Shown here piece by piece: positions 60,884-64,000 of a stretch of 64,000 bases of DNA. The stretch's first letter is position 1. Every line of letters starts with the position of its first letter. Position numbers and translations under genes: made by a program. The notes beneath the pieces were generated by a model that was given only the letters and a program-made list of their open reading frames with translations, did not search any database and was not told where the DNA came from. The DNA comes from Desulfatitalea sp. BRH_c12 (GTDB lineage: Bacteria > Desulfobacterota > Desulfobacteria > Desulfobacterales > Desulfosarcinaceae): NCBI GenBank assembly GCA_000961655.1, contig LADR01000021.1, positions 1-64,000 on the forward strand, read 5' to 3'.

Positions 60884-61210
60884 TTATACAGCAAACATCT
60901 CGAAGCTCTTGGCTGCACTTAACGAGACCTTGCCCTGCCCCGGTTTTCTGGTAAGATCACTCAGGTATGCATGGGCCCGGTTTTGCCTTGCGGTTCCCCG
61001 CATGTTGCCGGCGATGCAGTAGGCCGCCTCAAGAGTGATCAAGACCTCGGCTCTTGTATAGCGCCCGCCCTCGACAACGAGATAGTCTTGTCTGGGCTCG
61101 TATCCGTGGCTCCTGAGCCGTGCACCGATCCAGGTACTAAAGGGGGTTCCGATCCGCGCAGCATCGTAGAGGTCGCGAGCGTTAACAGAGAATTTGAATG
61201 TTTTAGCCAT
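60884..61210 (-). CDS. AntA/AntB-type antirepressor-like protein
   Basis: A 108-residue protein resembling the antirepressor N-terminal domain of phages: FKFSVNARDLYDAARIGTPF (family VNARxLHxxL...F), STWIGARLRSHGYEPRQDYL and a helix with ITLEAAYCIAG (family xxxL..AKELAM). No ORF6N or C-terminal extension is attached, so it is a minimal version. AAGGAG upstream supports the start. It overlaps closely with the 151-residue gene before it (two-base gap), forming an operon. Likely modulates the repressor of a helper or resident phage. Confidence 0.7.
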   Translation of the reverse strand: MAKTFKFSVNARDLYDAARIGTPFSTWIGARLRSHGYEPRQDYLVVEGGRYTRAEVLITLEAAYCIAGNMRGTARQNRAHAYLSDLTRKPGQGKVSLSAAKSFEMFAV

Positions 61211-61211
61211 T

Positions 61212-61667
61212 TCAATCTACTCCTTGTTTTCTATCGTGTTTCTTGTTGCGGCTGATGACAATCAGGGTGCTCACACCCGGGTTATACCATCCTCGGGATT
61301 CGGTCCGGTAAGTGAGCCCGTACTTGTGACAAAACTTGCCCAACGCTTCGTAGTCTTCCATGAACATGTGATATGGCTCCATCGTATAAATAACAGGCTG
61401 ACCGTCTTTTAACCACAGCATGACATGGTCATTACCTGGCAGTTCGCGCATCAGTTGCGCCCCATCTCTTCCGACCAACCGGTCGATGTAGCGTCTTTCA
61501 GGCGCTTCTTCCACTCCGCCGTGCCGATTAATGAACGATTGTCTCCAGTCATCTTTGAGGGATTTTTCAAAAAAGCTTTCCAGACGTTGTACTTCATCGT
61601 TAACACGATTTTTTTGGGAATCTTTTGGTGCAATATCAAAAGCTGATACAAAATCGAAATTGCTCAT
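61212..61667 (-). CDS. Element-encoded protein of unknown function (151 aa)
   Basis: I do not recognise this protein. Soluble, mixed charge, with an N-terminal helical part (VNDEVQRLESFFEKSLKDDW) and later aromatic segments (HVMLWLKDGQPVIYTMEPYH, GWYNPGVSTLIVISRN). The gene ends one base before the antirepressor-like gene and probably shares its transcript. GGAGACAAT lies just upstream of ATG 61667. Confidence 0.65.
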   Translation of the reverse strand: MSNFDFVSAFDIAPKDSQKNRVNDEVQRLESFFEKSLKDDWRQSFINRHGGVEEAPERRYIDRLVGRDGAQLMRELPGNDHVMLWLKDGQPVIYTMEPYHMFMEDYEALGKFCHKYGLTYRTESRGWYNPGVSTLIVISRNKKHDRKQGVD

Positions 61668-61817
61668 TATTGTCTCCTTAGTACGATGGTATTTTTAGGG
61701 GAGAATCACGCCCTATCTATAAAATAATGGAGGGCCATTTCTCCGCATTTTAAGTAAATCTGACACAAATTTTGGGATCGCACCCAGAAAAAGGTGTCAG
61801 CGTCACTGACAAGACGC

Positions 61818-61874
61818 GGCATAGCCGGGAACCATTTTGAAAGATCCCCGGTATGCCAACCCGGGCTTTTTTTT
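61818..61874 (+). terminator. Hairpin with T run in the element
   Basis: GGCATAGCCGGG (61818-61829) pairs, with one bulge, with CCCGGTATGCC (61847-61857); after a few more bases comes a run of eight T (61867-61874). It would stop plus-strand transcripts. No plus-strand gene is identified upstream of it, so its role is unclear. Confidence 0.45.
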
Positions 61875-61955
61875 CGTTACATTTGTTGTTGCTTGGCAAT
61901 GTCTTTCAGGGAAGCCCTTTCACAACATACTTGGTCTCCAAAGAAGATAGGAAGT

Positions 61956-62186
61956 TCATTCTGTAACCTTGCAATTCAAAGCTTGAGTGTTTCTTACGGC
62001 CTCAACCATGGCTACTTCAACCAAAGGTGAAATGGCCACAAGAGCGCGTCCATTTTTGGTCAGGATCTTGCGCTTTTTTGTTTCCCGCACTTCGTGGGCG
62101 ATCCTGAAAAAGTTTTGAACTGCTTGCCCAATTGGTATCCGGTCAGGGTCATCGAACATTGTCTCTAAACGGTCTTGTGTCTTCAT
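61956..62186 (-). CDS. Phd/YefM-family antitoxin-like protein, no visible toxin
   Basis: A 76-residue protein of the Phd/YefM antitoxin type: IGQAVQNFFRIAHEVRETKK then KRKILTKNGRALVAISPL, the conserved DNA-binding/dimer part. The C-terminal toxin-wrapping part is short. No RelE/ParE/Doc/PIN toxin frame lies on either side (288 bases downstream are empty). It may regulate element genes alone, or neutralise a toxin coded elsewhere. AGGAGG upstream supports the start. Confidence 0.7.
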   Translation of the reverse strand: MKTQDRLETMFDDPDRIPIGQAVQNFFRIAHEVRETKKRKILTKNGRALVAISPLVEVAMVEAVRNTQALNCKVTE

Positions 62187-62325
62187 AAGTATCCTCCTGC
62201 ATTCATTTCTATTTGAAGTATTATGTAAAGATCTATTACATATTGTGAGTATTTGACTTGAAAGTTAAGTGTTTAAAAACACTTTTTTTTAGCAATCGCC
62301 TTTTTTTTTGATTGTCGATTCTATT

Positions 62326-62586
62326 TTATCCTTTGAGACTATCAAGTACATCCAATGATTCTATGAGCATTTGCTTTGCAAGCCGGCGCTTCTCAATTGA
62401 TGCCTTGCTATAATGGCCATGTTTAATTGAATTCTTGTTTCCGATCGGTGCTCCGGAACCAGGGGCACCGCCATGAATTCGGCAACGCTTCTTCCCAGGT
62501 TCAGGTTTGTTCTGGCAGGTTGTTCCCTGGCGTGTTTTTGCGCCGCATCTGGTCTCGGGTTGTTCTGCTTGATTATCCATTTTCAA
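62326..62586 (-). CDS. Small HGG-motif phage protein
   Basis: An 86-residue protein with paired Cys/His (RCGAKTRQGTTCQ, KRCRIHGGAPGSGAPIGN, NSIKHGHYS). The CRIHGGxxGxGAPxGNxNxxKHG motif is common in small proteins encoded near phage packaging or terminase genes and looks like a zinc-binding fold. Function not established. Two bases separate it from the preceding gene, so they are coupled. Confidence 0.75.
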   Translation of the reverse strand: MKMDNQAEQPETRCGAKTRQGTTCQNKPEPGKKRCRIHGGAPGSGAPIGNKNSIKHGHYSKASIEKRRLAKQMLIESLDVLDSLKG

Positions 62587-62588
62587 TC

Positions 62589-63077
62589 TTATCCCCCATT
62601 GTTAGTCAAGGACCCAAGAATATTGTGTCCCCCGTTGATATTAACGTGCTCTACTCTTATTTCTTGCCGCCCTTTTAGACGGCTCTTTCGAAGGGCATCC
62701 ATTTGTCGGGTATATGTCCCCATTAATTTTGTAGCCAAGTTAAGGTATAACTGGCGAGACTCCGGTAAGCTGCAAAAAGTCGCCTGCCGCATCAAATCCA
62801 CCGCCTGAAAGTGAACCGTAATCATCTGGGCAGCCAACATAGACTCGGCAGGGTCTTTGGGAGCCAGATCTAAAAGCATTGCATAAATGGCCTCCACGCG
62901 ATTATCTTGATTCGATGAAGACTTTAACGATCCGTTAATTGTTTGCTCCACAATTGTAAGTGCAGCTTCAGAATACTGTGTACTCAGGGCTTCTTTTAGA
63001 TTTTTCAAGACCTTGGGTTCAGAATCGTCGGAATTGGATCTGTCCGGCGTGCACACTTCTATAGGGTAATTTTGCAT
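62589..63077 (-). CDS. Element-encoded helical protein of unknown function (162 aa)
   Basis: A mostly helical 162-residue protein. The end (YTRQMDALRKSRLKGRQEIR, VEHVNINGGHNILGSL) resembles a widespread phage and chromosomal hypothetical family whose members finish in a KGxQxVxVEHVxVxxGGxA motif. It is followed two bases later by the HGG-motif gene. I know of no established function; a DNA-packaging or small-terminase-like role is only a guess from position. Confidence 0.65.
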   Translation of the reverse strand: MQNYPIEVCTPDRSNSDDSEPKVLKNLKEALSTQYSEAALTIVEQTINGSLKSSSNQDNRVEAIYAMLLDLAPKDPAESMLAAQMITVHFQAVDLMRQATFCSLPESRQLYLNLATKLMGTYTRQMDALRKSRLKGRQEIRVEHVNINGGHNILGSLTNNGG

Positions 63078-63135
63078 ACTATCCTCACATGTAGATTTGG
63101 TTTAAAATAAGTAATGAAGAGCATCTTGATGCATA

Positions 63136-64000
63136 TTAGATTGAAAAAGCAGGACTGTCAGAGTCCGCGCTTTTTCTTGATGATTGGTGGCCCCTAATTT
63201 TTTTGAGTTCGTTGTTGTCCATTTCCATTTTATCTGCCTGGAGATAACTTTTAAGCATCTTAGTTTTGTGAAAATCGTCTATATAGGTGTCAATGAAATA
63301 GTGGTTCAGACGAATGTTATTTACCCTGCGCGGTCCGCCATTGCTTCCAGGCAATAACTCAATTCCATTGCCCAAACGTGATAGTCGCTGTGAGAACTTG
63401 TTTCTTGCCAGTACCCGGTGAAGACCACAAGCCCTTGCCCACACAGTGAAGGCAGTGTAGAGGTCACTAGATATTTCACTATAATCCGAGCCAACATCGC
63501 AGCATTCTATGACGAACTGTTCTGCCTGATCAGCATTCAGCCTCCATTGTGCTTTTGCCTTTATCATCGAAGGGGGTTCGGTGAGATAACCTCGCTGGTA
63601 AGCACGGGCCAAGGCCTGCAAGGAAAGATTCAGGATGCCACTTTTTTCAGCAATGAGTTTCTCTGTAAGCTGTCGGTCCTGTTCGTGCTCGGCAAATACG
63701 CGATTGCAGGTAATGATCACTGACCGTCTAAAAAGAGCATCAGAAAAGTCCCTGGTATGTGGCATATGGTTAGTGCCAAACCAGCAGGTACAAAAGGGCC
63801 TTATATCAAAGGGCGGCTTGTTTTTATGCTCAACTGTCGTCAATTCACCTGACGCGATCCCTTTCAATTCAGCATCATCAAGCTGATGGCCTTCAGAAAT
63901 TTCCGTCACCAAGTTTAACAGCTTGTTATGCAGGTGCGCGCGTTGGAATTTATTAGCAAACTGGCTTGGTTGGACCGCCGCCACATTTTCTGGCCCTACA
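63136..64000 (-). CDS. P4-type phage primase/helicase, C-terminal part (5' end outside the window)
   Basis: The frame is open to the right edge (reading VGPENVAAVQPSQFANKFQR at the edge). This is the D5-like helicase end of a P4-family DNA primase. FQRAHLHNKLLNLVTEISEG is the Walker B/sensor region, FDIRPFCTCWFGTNHMPHTR the C-motif, and RRSVIITCNRVFAEHEQDRQ the arginine-finger segment. A helical and winged C-terminal part follows. Such proteins replicate satellite phages and integrative elements, and support a P4-like element here. The primase and Walker A parts lie outside the window. Confidence 0.88.
   Translation of the reverse strand, partial: VGPENVAAVQPSQFANKFQRAHLHNKLLNLVTEISEGHQLDDAELKGIASGELTTVEHKNKPPFDIRPFCTCWFGTNHMPHTRDFSDALFRRSVIITCNRVFAEHEQDRQLTEKLIAEKSGILNLSLQALARAYQRGYLTEPPSMIKAKAQWRLNADQAEQFVIECCDVGSDYSEISSDLYTAFTVWARACGLHRVLARNKFSQRLSRLGNGIELLPGSNGGPRRVNNIRLNHYFIDTYIDDFHKTKMLKSYLQADKMEMDNNELKKIRGHQSSRKSADSDSPAFSI

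Noticed and set aside
61794-62030. Plus-strand 78-codon frame beside the antitoxin as its toxin
   Set aside because: It crosses the hairpin/T-run at 61818-61874 and overlaps the antitoxin gene antisense; it does not resemble RelE, Doc or PIN toxins.

Overview
The window looks like a chromosomal piece of a Gram-negative, anaerobic-type bacterium, most probably a Desulfobacterota member near Desulfosarcina/Desulfobacteraceae. This is inferred from gene content, not from a database search. The pointers are a pilMNOPQ operon headed by a small HTH gene, a double-length UvrA, Liv-type ABC genes interleaved with acyl-CoA synthetases, an ssrA tag reading ADDYNYAVAA, and intergenic DNA full of short palindromic repeats.

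Layout. 1-2.6 kb: the 3' end of an unrecognised gene, a TPR lipoprotein, a small inverted-repeat element and a decayed transposase. 2.6-8.4 kb: the type IV pilus inner-membrane assembly platform and secretin (HTH-pilM-N-O-P-Q, minus strand). 9.2-12.1 kb: a divergent sensor kinase and sigma-54 response regulator. 12.2-18.2 kb: a minus-strand run with a TPR membrane protein, PfkB-family kinase, SH3-domain protein, Fur-FeoA fusion, FmdB zinc ribbon, flavin reductase and RecN. 18.3-22.4 kb: a 1350-residue membrane protein of unknown function. 22.4-32.2 kb: repeat-rich accessory DNA with a copper-storage-type four-helix protein, an FAH-family hydrolase, a hybrid histidine kinase, two secreted proteins (an S74 chaperone-tailed fibre-like protein and a thrombospondin-3-type protein), tRNA-Trp and a CNNM/CorC-type membrane protein. 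32.2-42.7 kb: an inverted-repeat element with a long hairpin insert, tandem UvrA, a periplasmic-sensor GGDEF protein, a flavin oxidoreductase, an ATP:cobalamin adenosyltransferase preceded by a tiny rubredoxin-like gene, a DUF1786 protein and a decayed marC. 42.8-52 kb: an acyl-CoA ligase, a universal stress protein and a Liv ABC transporter split around a second acyl-CoA synthetase, suggesting uptake and CoA activation of an organic acid or amino acid. 52-57.6 kb: a GAF/PAS/LuxR regulator, a LOG-family protein, HPr, enzyme I, SmpB and tmRNA.

57.6-64 kb: a mobile element integrated at the 3' end of ssrA. It carries a tyrosine integrase, excisionase-like protein, several unknown genes, an AntA/AntB-type antirepressor, an orphan Phd/YefM-like antitoxin and a P4-type primase/helicase cut by the right edge. 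Its organisation is that of a phage satellite or small integrative element, and it is visibly more AT-rich than the rest.

The most unusual signals are non-coding. There is an apparently undescribed MITE-like family: inverted termini around GGTTATCCA...TCACTGGAGC, and exact 10-bp target duplications at two of its copies. One of those copies contains a 176-nt nested hairpin. Two further dispersed repeat families are also present.
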